Of a stretch of 64,000 nucleotides of DNA, positions 46,181-55,457 are shown piece by piece (the first letter of the stretch is position 1; each line of letters opens with the position of its first letter). The stretch comes from Planotetraspora silvatica (GTDB lineage Bacteria; Actinomycetota; Actinomycetes; Streptosporangiales; Streptosporangiaceae): contig NZ_BOOQ01000026.1 in assembly GCF_016863315.1 (NCBI RefSeq), positions 124,001-188,000 on the forward strand, written 5' to 3'. The position numbers and the translations under genes were made by a program. The notes under the pieces were generated by a model that saw nothing but the letters and a program-made list of their open reading frames with translations, did no database searches and was not told the origin of the DNA.

Positions 46181-47017
46181 TCAGGACGCGGCGATGAGGG
46201 CGACGGCGCCCAGGGCGAAGCCGACCCCGGTGATCTGCACCGGGCTCAGCCGCTCACCGAGCACGTATCGCGCCAGCAGCAGGGTGCTCGCGGGGTAGAG
46301 CGACACCAGGACCGCGATCAGGCTCAGCAGGCCGCGCTGCGCGGCGAAGAGATAGAGCACGTTGGCGGCCATGTCGAGCAGCCCGGCGGCGACGGTCACC
46401 GTCAGCGTCCCCGGAATGGGGCGGAGACTTCTGCGCGTCACGACCGCGAGCAGCGCGACCAGCGTGATCGACGCGATGCGGGCGCCGAGGAGCGGCCAGA
46501 CCCCGGCGTCCTCCGGCGCCAGCTTCAGCAGGATGAAGAAGCCGCCGAACCCGGCGCCGGAAGCGAGGGCGTTGAGGATCGAGCCGGCCCGGGATCCTGC
46601 GGCGGGGTCGTTCGGGGACCGGCTGACCAGGGTCACCGCGAACAGGCCGAGGAGCACACCCGCGAGGGCCGGTATCGACGGGCGCTCGCCGGTGATCAGG
46701 CCGAACAGCACCGGCACCGCCATCGAGGCGGTGGCGGTGGTGGGGGCGACCACCGACATCACGCCGGTGGCCAGGCCTCGGTAGAACATCACGATTCCGA
46801 CGGCGCCGGCCACGCCCGACGCCATTCCCCACAGCAGGGCCGCGGGACTCAGGGTCCCCGGCAGGAAGGCGAGCAGCGCCGCGATCAGCAGCAGCCCCCC
46901 GATCTGGGAGAACACGACGACCGCGAGCACGCGCGAGCGCCTGGTGGCGAGACCTCCGAAGAAGTCGGCCGTCCCGAAGATCACCGCGCACGCCGTCGCC
47001 AGTGCAGCCGCTGTCAC
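46181..47017 (-). CDS. EamA/DMT family transporter
   Basis: About 278 residues with roughly ten hydrophobic segments in two EamA repeats (AVIFGTADFFGGLATRR at the N-terminus, SLYPASTLLLARYVLGERL near the C-terminus). It probably exports a metabolite or amino acid. I prefer the GTG at 47017 because AGAGG lies seven bases before it; TTG 47032 is a possible longer start. Divergent from the XRE-cupin regulator, which probably controls it. Confidence 0.9.
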   Translation of the reverse strand: MTAAALATACAVIFGTADFFGGLATRRSRVLAVVVFSQIGGLLLIAALLAFLPGTLSPAALLWGMASGVAGAVGIVMFYRGLATGVMSVVAPTTATASMAVPVLFGLITGERPSIPALAGVLLGLFAVTLVSRSPNDPAAGSRAGSILNALASGAGFGGFFILLKLAPEDAGVWPLLGARIASITLVALLAVVTRRSLRPIPGTLTVTVAAGLLDMAANVLYLFAAQRGLLSLIAVLVSLYPASTLLLARYVLGERLSPVQITGVGFALGAVALIAAS

Positions 47018-47085
47018 CTGATCGCCTCTCAATGGACTTTTCGATAGTGCAATGGAGTGTATATGTGAATCACTAGACTGTACTC

Positions 47086-47664
47086 ATGCCGGATCCGGAA
47101 ACCCTCGCCGCGGCCATCGCGGCCAATGTCCGCGGCCAGCGCGCGCACCGCGGCATGACGCTCGACGAGCTCGCCGCGCGGTCGAACGTCAGCCGCGGCA
47201 TGCTCATCCAGATAGAACAGGGCAGGACCAACCCCAGCGTGAACACCCTCAGCCGGATCGGCGACGCGCTCGGCGTGACCGTGGGGCGGCTGGTCGAGGT
47301 TTCCGACACCCCCGTCGTGCGCGTCGTCCACGCGTCCGAGGTGGTCACGTTCGAGCACAGCGGGGGCGGCTCCGCGCGACTGCTCGTCGGCACCGACGCC
47401 CCCGCGATCCTCGAACTGTGGGACTGGCACCTCGGCCCGGGTGAGCTGCACGACGGCGACGCGCATCCCGCCGGGACCCGCGAGATGATCACGGTCATCG
47501 AGGGCGAGCTCACTCTCAGCCTGTACGGCAAGAGCCACATCGTGGGGAAGGACGAAGCGGTCGTCTTCAGTGCCGACCGGCCCCACCGTTACGCGAACGA
47601 GGGCGGCGCCCCGCTCCGGTTCGTCATGGTGGTCACCGAACCCGCTGAACGGCTTGATGACTGA
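47086..47664 (+). CDS. XRE-family regulator with cupin sensor domain
   Basis: 192 residues. A helix-turn-helix (about residues 12-68, MTLDELAARSNVSRGMLIQI) is joined to a C-terminal cupin (about 115-185, GTREMITVIEGELTLSLYGK, with RPHRYANEGG). Such PuuR-type proteins sense small metabolites through the cupin. ATG 47086 lies only six bases after a TAGACT-like -10 box, so the message may be leaderless. The 68-base divergent gap with the EamA gene points to local control. Confidence 0.92.
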   Translation: MPDPETLAAAIAANVRGQRAHRGMTLDELAARSNVSRGMLIQIEQGRTNPSVNTLSRIGDALGVTVGRLVEVSDTPVVRVVHASEVVTFEHSGGGSARLLVGTDAPAILELWDWHLGPGELHDGDAHPAGTREMITVIEGELTLSLYGKSHIVGKDEAVVFSADRPHRYANEGGAPLRFVMVVTEPAERLDD

Positions 47665-47806
47665 CGGGTACGCCTGCGCGGTAACGCTCCGGAGTCTCAT
47701 GATTACACCATGAGTGTGCGAGGGCCAGCTCAAGGTTGGGTACATCCCTTTTTGTGTGCCTCTCTTCGGCGACGGATCGTGAGTGTCCGGCAGCGGGTGG
47801 TGGCGG

Positions 47807-48112
47807 GTGAGTGAGTCGCAGGCCGCGCTGGAGAAACTCCGCGCGGAGCTCGCCCTGCTCGGGGTTCCCGACGCGTACGAGATCGGTGACGACGTGACCC
47901 TCTCGGTGTGGATCGGCCTGGTCGTCAGCTTCCGGGAGGGTCTTTACCGTTGGCGGGAGGGTGCCGTGAAATGCCGGCACCTGGGTACGGACCCTGTCGG
48001 ATGCGCCATCCGGGTCGCCCGGCGATATGCCGAGCTCAAGGCACACGAGCCGCCCTGGTGGGAAGACCTGGCCAAGGTTCTCCGGGGGGAAGGGGTCAAG
48101 GGGCATCCGTAG
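47807..48112 (+). CDS. small conserved protein, function unknown
   Basis: 101 residues (SESQAALEKLRAELALLGVP ... CAIRVARRYAELKAHEPPWW). No known domain, signal or membrane segment. I prefer GTG 47807 with a GGTGGTGGCGGG leader; GTG 47783 adds eight residues. It lies 33 bases before the deacetylase gene and could share its transcript. Confidence 0.7.
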   Translation: MSESQAALEKLRAELALLGVPDAYEIGDDVTLSVWIGLVVSFREGLYRWREGAVKCRHLGTDPVGCAIRVARRYAELKAHEPPWWEDLAKVLRGEGVKGHP

Positions 48113-48145
48113 CGTCCGCGCCCCCCGAGCTCTCCGGGGGGTCGT

Positions 48146-48961
48146 ATGCGGATCGGATTGGTGCTGCTGTCGTTGCTGCTTGCCGCGGGATGTGGTGAGG
48201 CCAGATCGTCCGCGGTCCCGAGTCCGTCCTCGAAGTCGCATCACGCGTTCCGCGTGGGCGGCCAGTTCGACGCCCAGGTCTTCGGCAGCAGGCTGGCGGC
48301 CCGGCAGCACGGTTGGCCCGGCCCGCGGATGCCGGTGGCACCGCCACCCCGGAACATCGACTGCCGTCAGCTGAAATGCGTGGCGCTGACCTTCGACGAC
48401 GGGCCGGGAGACAACACGGGCCACGTGCTGGACACCCTGGCCGCCCACCGTGCCCGTGCCACGTTCTTCATGCTGGGCCAGATGGTCACCGACGGCACCC
48501 GCGACTTCGTCCGGCGGATGGTCTCCGAGGGGCACGAGCTGGGCAACCACTCGTGGGATCACCCCTCGCTCGTGGGGCTGTCGGAAGGGGCGCTCCGGCG
48601 TGAGCTCCAGCGCACGCAGGACGTGGTCCAGCAGGTCGCCGGAGTGCGGATGCACGTGATGCGCCCGCCGTACGGGTCGACCAACCACGAGGTGGAGGCG
48701 ATGGCGAAGGAGGAGGGACTCGCCCAGATCATGTGGGACGTGGACACCCTCGACTGGCGGGACCGCAACCCCGGACTCGTGGCCAAGCGTTCCGCCGAAG
48801 CCAAACCAGGCGACATCGTGCTGATGCACGACATCCACCCCACGACCGTCGAGGCGCTCCCGCGCCTCCTCGACGAGTTGGACCGGAAGAAGTTCACGTA
48901 CGTGACGGTCTCCGAGCTCATCGGCAGCCTCACTCCCGGAAAGGCGTACCACAACGGATGA
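48146..48961 (+). CDS. polysaccharide deacetylase (NodB domain) lipoprotein
   Basis: 271 residues. The signal peptide ends in a lipobox LAAGC (cysteine about residue 16). The NodB domain has TFDDGPGDNTGHVLD (catalytic Asp pair), GNHSWDHPSL (HxxxH-type metal site), and MRPPYGS and DTLDWRD motifs. It should remove acetyl groups from cell-wall sugars or an extracellular polysaccharide. The stop overlaps the next start as ATGA, so it is coupled to the HerA-type ATPase. Confidence 0.92.
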   Translation: MRIGLVLLSLLLAAGCGEARSSAVPSPSSKSHHAFRVGGQFDAQVFGSRLAARQHGWPGPRMPVAPPPRNIDCRQLKCVALTFDDGPGDNTGHVLDTLAAHRARATFFMLGQMVTDGTRDFVRRMVSEGHELGNHSWDHPSLVGLSEGALRRELQRTQDVVQQVAGVRMHVMRPPYGSTNHEVEAMAKEEGLAQIMWDVDTLDWRDRNPGLVAKRSAEAKPGDIVLMHDIHPTTVEALPRLLDELDRKKFTYVTVSELIGSLTPGKAYHNG

Positions 48962-50460
48962 AGGGCTACGATTTCCCGGGACCGGCGCTGGAACTGGGCG
49001 CGCTGGTGAAGGACGACGGCACGGCCGATCCTTCGTCACCGATCCGGATCCCTCTCGCGATGATGAACCGGCATGGGCTCGTCGCCGGGGCGACCGGCAC
49101 GGGCAAGACCAAGACGCTCCAGCTCATGGCCGAGCAGTTGTCCGCCCAGGGTGTGCCGGTCTTCCTCGCCGACGTCAAGGGCGACCTGTCCGGGATGGCC
49201 TCGCCGGGCGTCCCCTCCGACCGCACCGCACAGCGGGCGGCCGAGGTGGGCCAGTCCTGGGCGGGGAGGGCCTGCCCCGTGGAGTTCTTCTCTCTGGGAG
49301 GCATGGGCGAAGGCATCCCGCTGCGCGCCACCATGACGGCCTTCGGGCCCACCCTGCTCTCCAAGGTTCTCGGGCTCAATGAGACGCAGGAGTCGTCACT
49401 CGGGCTGGTCTTCTATTTCGCCGACAAGCACGGCATGCCGCTGCTCGACCTGAAGGACCTCGTCGCGGTCATCACGTACCTGACCGAGACGCCCGAGGTG
49501 CTGAAGGGCATCGGCGGCCTGTCGTCGGCGACGGCGGGCGTCATCCTGCGCGCCGTGGTCAACTTCCAGGCGCAGGGGGCGGACGCGTTCTTCGGCGAGC
49601 CCGAGTTCGACGCCCGTGACCTGCTGCGGCAGGGGCCGGACGGCCGGGGCGTCGTCTCCATCCTGGAACTGCCTGCCGTACAGGACCGGCCGCGGTTGTT
49701 CTCCACATTCCTGATGTGGCTGCTCGCGGACCTGTTCGAGGCGCTGCCCGAGGTGGGCGACCCGGACAAGCCCAAGCTCGTGTTCTTCTTCGACGAGGCC
49801 CACCTGCTGTTCAGCGACGCCTCCAAGGCGTTCCTGGAGTCGATCACGCAGACCGTGCGGCTGATCCGCTCGAAGGGCGTCGGCGTCTTCCTCGTCACCC
49901 AGACGCCCAAGGACGTGCCGGCCGACGTGCTGGCCCAGCTCGGCGCCCGGGTGCAGCACGCCCTGCGGGCGTTCACGCCGCAGGACGCCAAGGCGCTGAA
50001 GGCCACCGTCTCGACCTTTCCCGAGTCGCCGTACGACCTGCAGAGGCTGCTCACGGAGCTCGGCATCGGGGAGGCGGTCGTCACCGTGCTCTCGGAGACG
50101 GGAGCCCCCACACCGGTCGCCTGGACCCGCCTGTGCGCGCCGCAGTCGCTGATGGCGCCCTCGGACCCGGCTGTGGTCGGCGGAGTCGTCGCGGCCTCCC
50201 CGCTCCTCGCCAAGTACGGCACGGCGATCGATCGCGAGTCGGCCTACGAGATGCTCAGTGCCCGCCTGGCGGCGCCCGCGTCCACCGACACCTACGGCGC
50301 GCCTCCACGGGAGCCTGAGCCGCGGCGGCACGAGGAGAAGTCGGTGCTGGAGGGAGTCCTCGGCTCGTCGGCCTTCAAATCGCTCACCCGATCCGCCGCG
50401 TCGGCCCTCGGCAGGGAGATCACCCGCTCGATCTTCGGCACCGCGAGACGTCGGCGCTGA
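48958..50460 (+). CDS. HerA/DUF853-type ATPase
   Basis: 500-residue P-loop protein of the DUF853 helicase-like group. Walker A is AGATGTGKTKTLQ (about residue 44), Walker B is VFFFDEAHLLFSD, and FLVTQTPKDVPADVLAQLG is the sensor region. Related HerA proteins pump DNA, but the precise role of DUF853 proteins is not established. ATG 48958 overlaps the deacetylase stop; the longer frame upstream is not coding. Confidence 0.92.
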   Translation: MKGYDFPGPALELGALVKDDGTADPSSPIRIPLAMMNRHGLVAGATGTGKTKTLQLMAEQLSAQGVPVFLADVKGDLSGMASPGVPSDRTAQRAAEVGQSWAGRACPVEFFSLGGMGEGIPLRATMTAFGPTLLSKVLGLNETQESSLGLVFYFADKHGMPLLDLKDLVAVITYLTETPEVLKGIGGLSSATAGVILRAVVNFQAQGADAFFGEPEFDARDLLRQGPDGRGVVSILELPAVQDRPRLFSTFLMWLLADLFEALPEVGDPDKPKLVFFFDEAHLLFSDASKAFLESITQTVRLIRSKGVGVFLVTQTPKDVPADVLAQLGARVQHALRAFTPQDAKALKATVSTFPESPYDLQRLLTELGIGEAVVTVLSETGAPTPVAWTRLCAPQSLMAPSDPAVVGGVVAASPLLAKYGTAIDRESAYEMLSARLAAPASTDTYGAPPREPEPRRHEEKSVLEGVLGSSAFKSLTRSAASALGREITRSIFGTARRRR

Positions 50461-50517
50461 CCGCCTGTCGCCTTCGCCCCGGCAGGGTTGTCGGCGGGGC
50501 GTGCGAAGGTGGGTGCC

Positions 50518-51144
50518 ATGGGATTCAGCGGGTTTCCTGATGAGGCGCTCATTTTCTACGAGGGCCTCGTCGCCGACAACTCCAAGTCGTACTGGGCGGC
50601 CAACAAGGGTCTCTACGACAGCGCGGTGAAGGCGCCGATGCTGGCGCTGATGGACGAGCTGGCCCCCGAGTTCGGGACGCCGCATCTGTTCCGGCCCAAC
50701 CGGGATGTGCGCTTCGCGAAGGACAAATCGCCCTACAAGACCCACCAGGGCGCGTACGTGCAGGTCGGGGTCGACGGCATCGGCTACTACGTGCAACTCG
50801 ACGCCGAGGGGCTCTACGTGGCCGGTGGCTGGTGGGCGGGGGGAGACCAGATCGTCCGCTACCGGGACGCGCTCGACGACGATGTGGCGGGCGGCAGGCT
50901 CGAGTGCGCGATCGCCGAACTGCCGCCGGAGCTGACCGTCGGCGGCGACCGCCTCAAGACCCGGCCGCGCGGGACGCCTGAAGGCCACCCCCGTCTGGAG
51001 TTGCTCCGGCACAAGTCGCTGCACGCCGGCCGCCGATTCGAGCCGGAGTTGTGGCTCAACACTCCGGAGGTCCTCGACCGGGTCCGGGTCACTTGGCGCT
51101 CATTGACCCCGCTGGTCGACTGGCTGCGGATCCACCTCAGCTGA
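50518..51144 (+). CDS. DUF2461/TIGR02453 family protein
   Basis: 208 residues, starting GFSGFPDEALIFYEGLVADN and containing FRPNRDVRFAKDKSPYKTHQ, the family signature. Function unknown. ATG 50518 follows GAAGGTGGG. Co-directional with the ATPase, 57 bases away. Confidence 0.88.
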   Translation: MGFSGFPDEALIFYEGLVADNSKSYWAANKGLYDSAVKAPMLALMDELAPEFGTPHLFRPNRDVRFAKDKSPYKTHQGAYVQVGVDGIGYYVQLDAEGLYVAGGWWAGGDQIVRYRDALDDDVAGGRLECAIAELPPELTVGGDRLKTRPRGTPEGHPRLELLRHKSLHAGRRFEPELWLNTPEVLDRVRVTWRSLTPLVDWLRIHLS

Positions 51145-51147
51145 TCG

Positions 51148-51759
51148 TCAGGTGAGAACCCTGATCACGCCGCAGCCCACCCGGTCGCCCGCGTCCCCGG
51201 TCTTGAGCGTGGTCGCGTCCGGCCCCATGGCGCCCGTCGCGTCGGAGGCGTGGGTGTAGCGCGTGGGGATGTTGGCGAAGTTGTCGGCCTTCGCGTGCAC
51301 GACGACCGCGCTGCCGTCGCTGTCCGCCAGTTGCGCGATGGCGAACCGGTCGGTCACGAAGGACGCGTTGCCGGTGCCGTCGCCCGCCACGAGCAGCGAG
51401 GGAAGGTTGCCGGCGGCCATGCCGTACGAACCGGCGCTGGGGTCGAGGTGGGCACCCGCGCTGGAGAACGGGCTGCCCGTGGTCGCGTCCACGGACTGTG
51501 GGTCGCACACGCCCGCCGTGTGGATGTGGAGGCCGTGGAATCCGGGGGCCAGCCCGCGGACGTTGACCGTGACCCGCGACTTGGTCATGTCGTATCGCTC
51601 GATCCGCAGGGTGCCGAGCGCGGTCCCGGCGGTGTCCTTGATCACGGCGATGGCCGACGGGCCCACCGGGGGACGGGCCGGTTCCGCGTGTGCGAGGACA
51701 CCCGTGCCGACGCAGATGACGAGGTTGGCGGCCAGGGCGAGATGGGTTTTCCGAAGCAT
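51148..51759 (-). CDS. sodC: secreted Cu/Zn superoxide dismutase
   Basis: 203 residues with a signal peptide (THLALAANLVICVGTGVLAHA). The copper ligands are in GFHGLHIHTAGVCDP, further metal ligands in GAHLDPSAGSYGMAAGN, and a third in AVVVHAKADNF. Two cysteines (VCDP, VGCGVI) can form the family disulfide. ATG 51759 follows AGGAG. The longer frame upstream reads into repeat DNA and is not the gene. Confidence 0.94.
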   Translation of the reverse strand: MLRKTHLALAANLVICVGTGVLAHAEPARPPVGPSAIAVIKDTAGTALGTLRIERYDMTKSRVTVNVRGLAPGFHGLHIHTAGVCDPQSVDATTGSPFSSAGAHLDPSAGSYGMAAGNLPSLLVAGDGTGNASFVTDRFAIAQLADSDGSAVVVHAKADNFANIPTRYTHASDATGAMGPDATTLKTGDAGDRVGCGVIRVLT

Positions 51760-51888
51760 GGACGGCTCCTCCGTATGCGCTCGTGACCTGGCACAGGAGA
51801 GCACGGTCGATACCGGGGAAGAGCTCCGGAAACGCCGCTCATAGACCGTCGTTTGCCCCCACCTTGCCGACTCCCGCCCCTTCTCCGC

Positions 51889-52111
51889 GTGATCATGCAC
51901 GGATTCGTGGGCAAGGTGTCTGAGCGGCGCGAACGCCCTGCGTGATCATGCACAGGCTCGTGGATTCGGCCCTGACCTGCGCAGACTCCGAGCGTGATCA
52001 TGCACGGATTCGTGGAACCAGGCTCTGGCCTGGGCGAACTCTGTCCGTGATCATGCACACATTCGCCGGAAGGATGTCTGAGCAGCGCAAACGCCCCTCG
52101 TGATCATGCGC
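51889..52111 (+). repeat. left arm of the 53-bp repeat array beside typA (five units)
   Basis: Cores GTGATCATGC start at 51889, 51942, 51994, 52047 and 52100, spaced 53, 52, 53 and 53 bp. Spacers of units 1 and 4 share TGTCTGAGC and CGCAAACGCCC-like blocks, so they are related. The fifth core forms part of the typA terminator stem. This fills most of the 456-base gap between sodC and typA. Confidence 0.95.
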
Positions 52112-52134
52112 GGTGGCATGTTCACGAGGGGCGT
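52091..52134 (-). terminator. typA terminator built around a repeat core
   Basis: ACGCCCCTCGTGA (52091-52103) pairs perfectly with TCACGAGGGGCGT (52122-52134). Inside it CATGC pairs with GCATG. The left half of the stem contains the start of the last repeat core at 52100. It lies 82 bases after the typA stop. Confidence 0.8.
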
Positions 52135-52215
52135 CGCTGCGTGGTTCGTCGCCCGGTCACGACCGGGGTCCTCGCGTGGCTGAGCGCCGCTCGCCAGGGC
52201 CGGCCGTTCGCCGGG

Positions 52216-54069
52216 TCAGTTGACGCGCTTGGCCCGCGCGGTTGCGCGGCCGCGGCTGGCCGCGTCGAGCACGACCTTGCGGATGCGGACGGTCTCCGGC
52301 GTGATCTCCACGCACTCGTCGTCACGGATGAACTCCAGCGCCTGCTCCAGCGACAGGGATCGCGGTGGGATCACCTTCTCCGTCTCGTCGCTGGTGGAGG
52401 AGCGCATGTTCGTGAGCTTCTTCTCCTTGGTGATGTTCACGTCCATGTCGTCGGAGCGCGAGTTCTCGCCGACGATCATGCCCTCGTAGACCTCGGTGGT
52501 GGGAGCGACGAACAGCGTCCCGCGCTCCTGCAGGTTCAGCATCGCGAAGGGGGTGACGGGGCCCGACCGGTCGGCGACGAGCGAGCCGTTGTTGCGGGTC
52601 CGCAGCTCGCCGAACCACGGCTCGTAGGCGTCGAACACGTGGTGGACCAGGCCGGTTCCCCGGGTCTCGGTGAGGAACTCCGTACGGAAGCCGATCAGGC
52701 CACGTGCGGGAACCACGAACTCCATGCGGATCCAGCCGGTGCCATGGTTCGTCATGTGCTCCATGCGGCCCTTGCGTACGGCCAGCAGCTGGGTCACGGC
52801 CCCCAGGTACTCCTCGGGGCAGTCGACGGTGAGCCGCTCGACCGGCTCGTGCACCTTGCCGTCGACGAGCTTGGTCACGACCTGCGGCTTGCCGACGGTC
52901 AGCTCGTAACCCTCGCGGCGCATCTGCTCGACGAGGATGGCCAGCGCGAGCTCACCACGGCCCTGGACCTCCCAGGTGTCGGGGCGCTCGGTGGGGATCA
53001 CGCGCAGCGAGACGTTTCCGACCAGTTCCTTGTCGAGCCGGTCCTTGACCATCCGCGCGGTGACCTTGGAGCCCTTGATCTTGCCGACCAGCGGGCTGGT
53101 GTTGGTGCCGATCGTCATCGAGATCGCCGGCTCGTCGACCGTGATCAGCGGCAGGGGCCGCGGGTCGTCCGGGTCGGCCAGCGTCTCGCCGATCATGATG
53201 TCGGGGATGCCGGCGATGGCGATGATGTCGCCCGGGCCCGCCTCCTCGGCGGGCTTGCGCTCCAGCGCGTCGGTCATGAGCAGCTCGGAGATCTTCACCC
53301 GCTGGATCGTGCCGTCGGTACGGCACCAGGCGACCTGCTGCCCCTTCTTGATCGTGCCGTGGTGGACCCGGCAGAGCGCGATCCGGCCCAGGTAGCTGGA
53401 GGCGTCGAGGTTGGTGACGTGCGCCTGCAGCGGGGCGGTCGGGTCGTAGAGGGGAGCCGGGATCGTCTTGGTGATCGTCTCGAACAGCGGCTCGAGGTTG
53501 TCGGCGTCCGGCATGCCGCCGTCCTGCGGCCGGTTGAGCGAGGCCCGCCCGGCCTTGGCCGAGGCGTAGACGATGGGGAAGTCGATCTGCTCCTCGGTGG
53601 CGTCGAGGTCGAGGAACAGCTCGTAGACCTCGTCGACGACCTCGGCGATCCGGGCGTCGGGCCGGTCCACCTTGTTGATGCACAAGATCACCGGCAGCTT
53701 GGCGGCGAAGGCCTTGCGCAGCACGAAGCGCGTCTGGGGCAGCGGCCCCTCGGAGGCGTCCACCAGGAGGACGACGCCGTCGACCATGGAGAGGCCACGC
53801 TCGACCTCTCCGCCGAAGTCGGCGTGGCCGGGGGTGTCGATGATGTTCAGGGTCATTCCGCCGTGCTTGACCGCGGTGTTCTTCGCGAGAATGGTGATGC
53901 CCTTCTCGCGCTCGAGGTCATTGGAGTCCATGACGCGCTCGTCGACGTCCTGGTTGGCGCGGAACGCCCCGGACTGCCACAACATGGCGTCCACCAGCGT
54001 GGTCTTGCCATGGTCGACGTGCGCGATGATCGCGATGTTCCGCAGGTCGTCGCGGCTGTTCAAAGGCAT
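52216..54069 (-). CDS. typA: translational GTPase TypA/BipA
   Basis: 617-residue ribosome-binding GTPase for stress adaptation and 50S assembly. G1 [15 protein letters not shown]3 [15 protein letters not shown] and G4 INKVDRPDA are present, followed by EF-G-like domains and the TypA C-terminal domain (GIGFR-type region [17 protein letters not shown]). A TAAAAT box for its promoter may lie at 54158-54163. It stands alone and is bracketed by two inward-facing repeat arms. Confidence 0.97.
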   Translation of the reverse strand: MPLNSRDDLRNIAIIAHVDHGKTTLVDAMLWQSGAFRANQDVDERVMDSNDLEREKGITILAKNTAVKHGGMTLNIIDTPGHADFGGEVERGLSMVDGVVLLVDASEGPLPQTRFVLRKAFAAKLPVILCINKVDRPDARIAEVVDEVYELFLDLDATEEQIDFPIVYASAKAGRASLNRPQDGGMPDADNLEPLFETITKTIPAPLYDPTAPLQAHVTNLDASSYLGRIALCRVHHGTIKKGQQVAWCRTDGTIQRVKISELLMTDALERKPAEEAGPGDIIAIAGIPDIMIGETLADPDDPRPLPLITVDEPAISMTIGTNTSPLVGKIKGSKVTARMVKDRLDKELVGNVSLRVIPTERPDTWEVQGRGELALAILVEQMRREGYELTVGKPQVVTKLVDGKVHEPVERLTVDCPEEYLGAVTQLLAVRKGRMEHMTNHGTGWIRMEFVVPARGLIGFRTEFLTETRGTGLVHHVFDAYEPWFGELRTRNNGSLVADRSGPVTPFAMLNLQERGTLFVAPTTEVYEGMIVGENSRSDDMDVNITKEKKLTNMRSSTSDETEKVIPPRSLSLEQALEFIRDDECVEITPETVRIRKVVLDAASRGRATARAKRVN

Positions 54070-54311
54070 AGTGGAGTCTCGCTCTAGTTCGTCGGGGTGT
54101 CGTCCGCGTCCCGGAACTTCGGCGAGACGGACATCCGCCGCGGAGTGCGGCCATTCGATTTTAGTTGATCCCCGTTACCACCATGTGCCGTGGAAGCGGG
54201 AATCCCCACGACCTGCGGTTTTAGCGGCGTATTCGCTACGAGTTCGCTATGGGTTTGCTACGGGCGATCGGCTGGGCCTGGTAGCGGCCCGTCTTCGACG
54301 GCCGTTGCCGA

Positions 54312-54482
54312 TTGCATGATCACGGCCGATGAAGCCGCGGGTCGTGGGGGGTTTTCGCGAATCTGTGCATGATCACGAATCTGGTTTGGGCAGGTGGCGA
54401 GGGGCTTCTGCGAACCTGTGCATGATCACGCGGGGTGTTTTGGCTGGTCAGGTGTCCCGTCTCCGAACTTGTGCATGATCAC
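54312..54482 (-). repeat. right arm of the 53-bp repeat array beside typA (four units)
   Basis: Reverse-orientation cores lie at 54312-54323 (one base different at its outer end), 54365-54376, 54418-54429 and 54471-54482, exactly 53 bp apart. The arm is upstream of both typA and the hydrolase gene. The remainder of the 473-base gap holds the typA promoter region; no gene is seen. Confidence 0.95.
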
Positions 54483-54542
54483 GGGGAGTGGGGTGGGGGT
54501 GGCTTCTGAGATCGGGGTGGGGGAGGAAATAAGGTCGGCGAC

Positions 54543-55298
54543 ATGGGTTTTGCTCCTGCCTTCGGGGCGATGTTGCGGACGGCCGACGGAATCAGGATCG
54601 ACGCGTCGCACACGCCCAACGGTTCGCTCGATCTCGGCGTCGTCGTCGCCCACGGGTTCACGGGCTCGTGGCGGGAGCGTCCCACGCGGCGCATCGTCCA
54701 TGTCCTGTCCGGTTTCGGCGGCGTGATCTCGTTCGACTTCCGGGGTCACGGACGTTCCGGCGGCGTATCCACCGTCGGCGACCTGGAGGTCCTCGACCTC
54801 GACGCGGCGGTCAAGCACGCCCGGTCGATCGGCTACGAGCGGGTCGTGACCGTGGGCTTCTCCATGGGGGCCGCCGTGGCCGTACGGCACGCGGGCCTGC
54901 ATGGGGGAGTGGACGCGGTGGTGGCGGTCAGCGCCCCGGCCCGCTGGTACTACCGGGGAACCCGCCCGATGCGGCAGGTCCACTGGGCGATCGAGCAGTG
55001 GTCGGGACGTCTCGCGGCCCGGCTGGCCAAGCGCACCCGGATCTCGACCGGGACGTGGGATCCCGTTCCGCTGCCGCCTCACGAGGCCGCCGCGCTGATC
55101 GCGCCGACGCCGTTGCTGATCGTCCACGGGGACGCCGACCCGTTCTTCCCGCTGGACCACGCCCATCAGCTGTACGAAGGCGCCAAGGAGCCGAAGGAGT
55201 TGTGGATCGAGCCGGGGTACGGCCACGCCGAGGCTGCGGCGACTCCTGAGCTGATCCGGAAAATTGGCCGGTGGATTTCGCGAACCAAATCCCAATAA
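54543..55298 (+). CDS. alpha/beta hydrolase
   Basis: 251-residue hydrolase. VVAHGFTGSWRERPTRRI is the oxyanion region, VGFSMGAAVAVRHA the nucleophile elbow (GxSxG, serine about residue 111), and LIVHGDADPFFPLDHA carries the acid. The catalytic histidine is in GYGHAEAA. Substrate unknown. It converges on the aldehyde dehydrogenase gene. Confidence 0.9.
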   Translation: MGFAPAFGAMLRTADGIRIDASHTPNGSLDLGVVVAHGFTGSWRERPTRRIVHVLSGFGGVISFDFRGHGRSGGVSTVGDLEVLDLDAAVKHARSIGYERVVTVGFSMGAAVAVRHAGLHGGVDAVVAVSAPARWYYRGTRPMRQVHWAIEQWSGRLAARLAKRTRISTGTWDPVPLPPHEAAALIAPTPLLIVHGDADPFFPLDHAHQLYEGAKEPKELWIEPGYGHAEAAATPELIRKIGRWISRTKSQ

Positions 55299-55410
55299 GG
55301 GTCGTCTATGTGAACGTAGGGGTCCCTGGGGGATCCACACCGCCGATCAAGGGGGGTCGGCGCACACCCGCGGGTGTGGCCCAGCGTCGCGGGGGCGCGC
55401 TGGGCGATCT

Positions 55411-55446
55411 TCCCGGTCCTGTACGGCCTGCCGTACAGGACCGGGA
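55411..55446. terminator. perfect 16-bp bidirectional terminator
   Basis: TCCCGGTCCTGTACGG (55411-55426) pairs perfectly with CCGTACAGGACCGGGA (55431-55446) across the loop CCTG. It ends transcription of both the hydrolase and the aldehyde dehydrogenase genes. Confidence 0.8.
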
Positions 55447-55457
55447 GGTGCTCATCC

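Noticed and set aside
51642-52058. A 138-codon open frame across the repeat arm (peptides such as MHDHG and NPCMIT)
   Set aside because: It is translated repeat DNA with no ribosome-binding site; the same peptides recur only because the core is GTGATCATGC.
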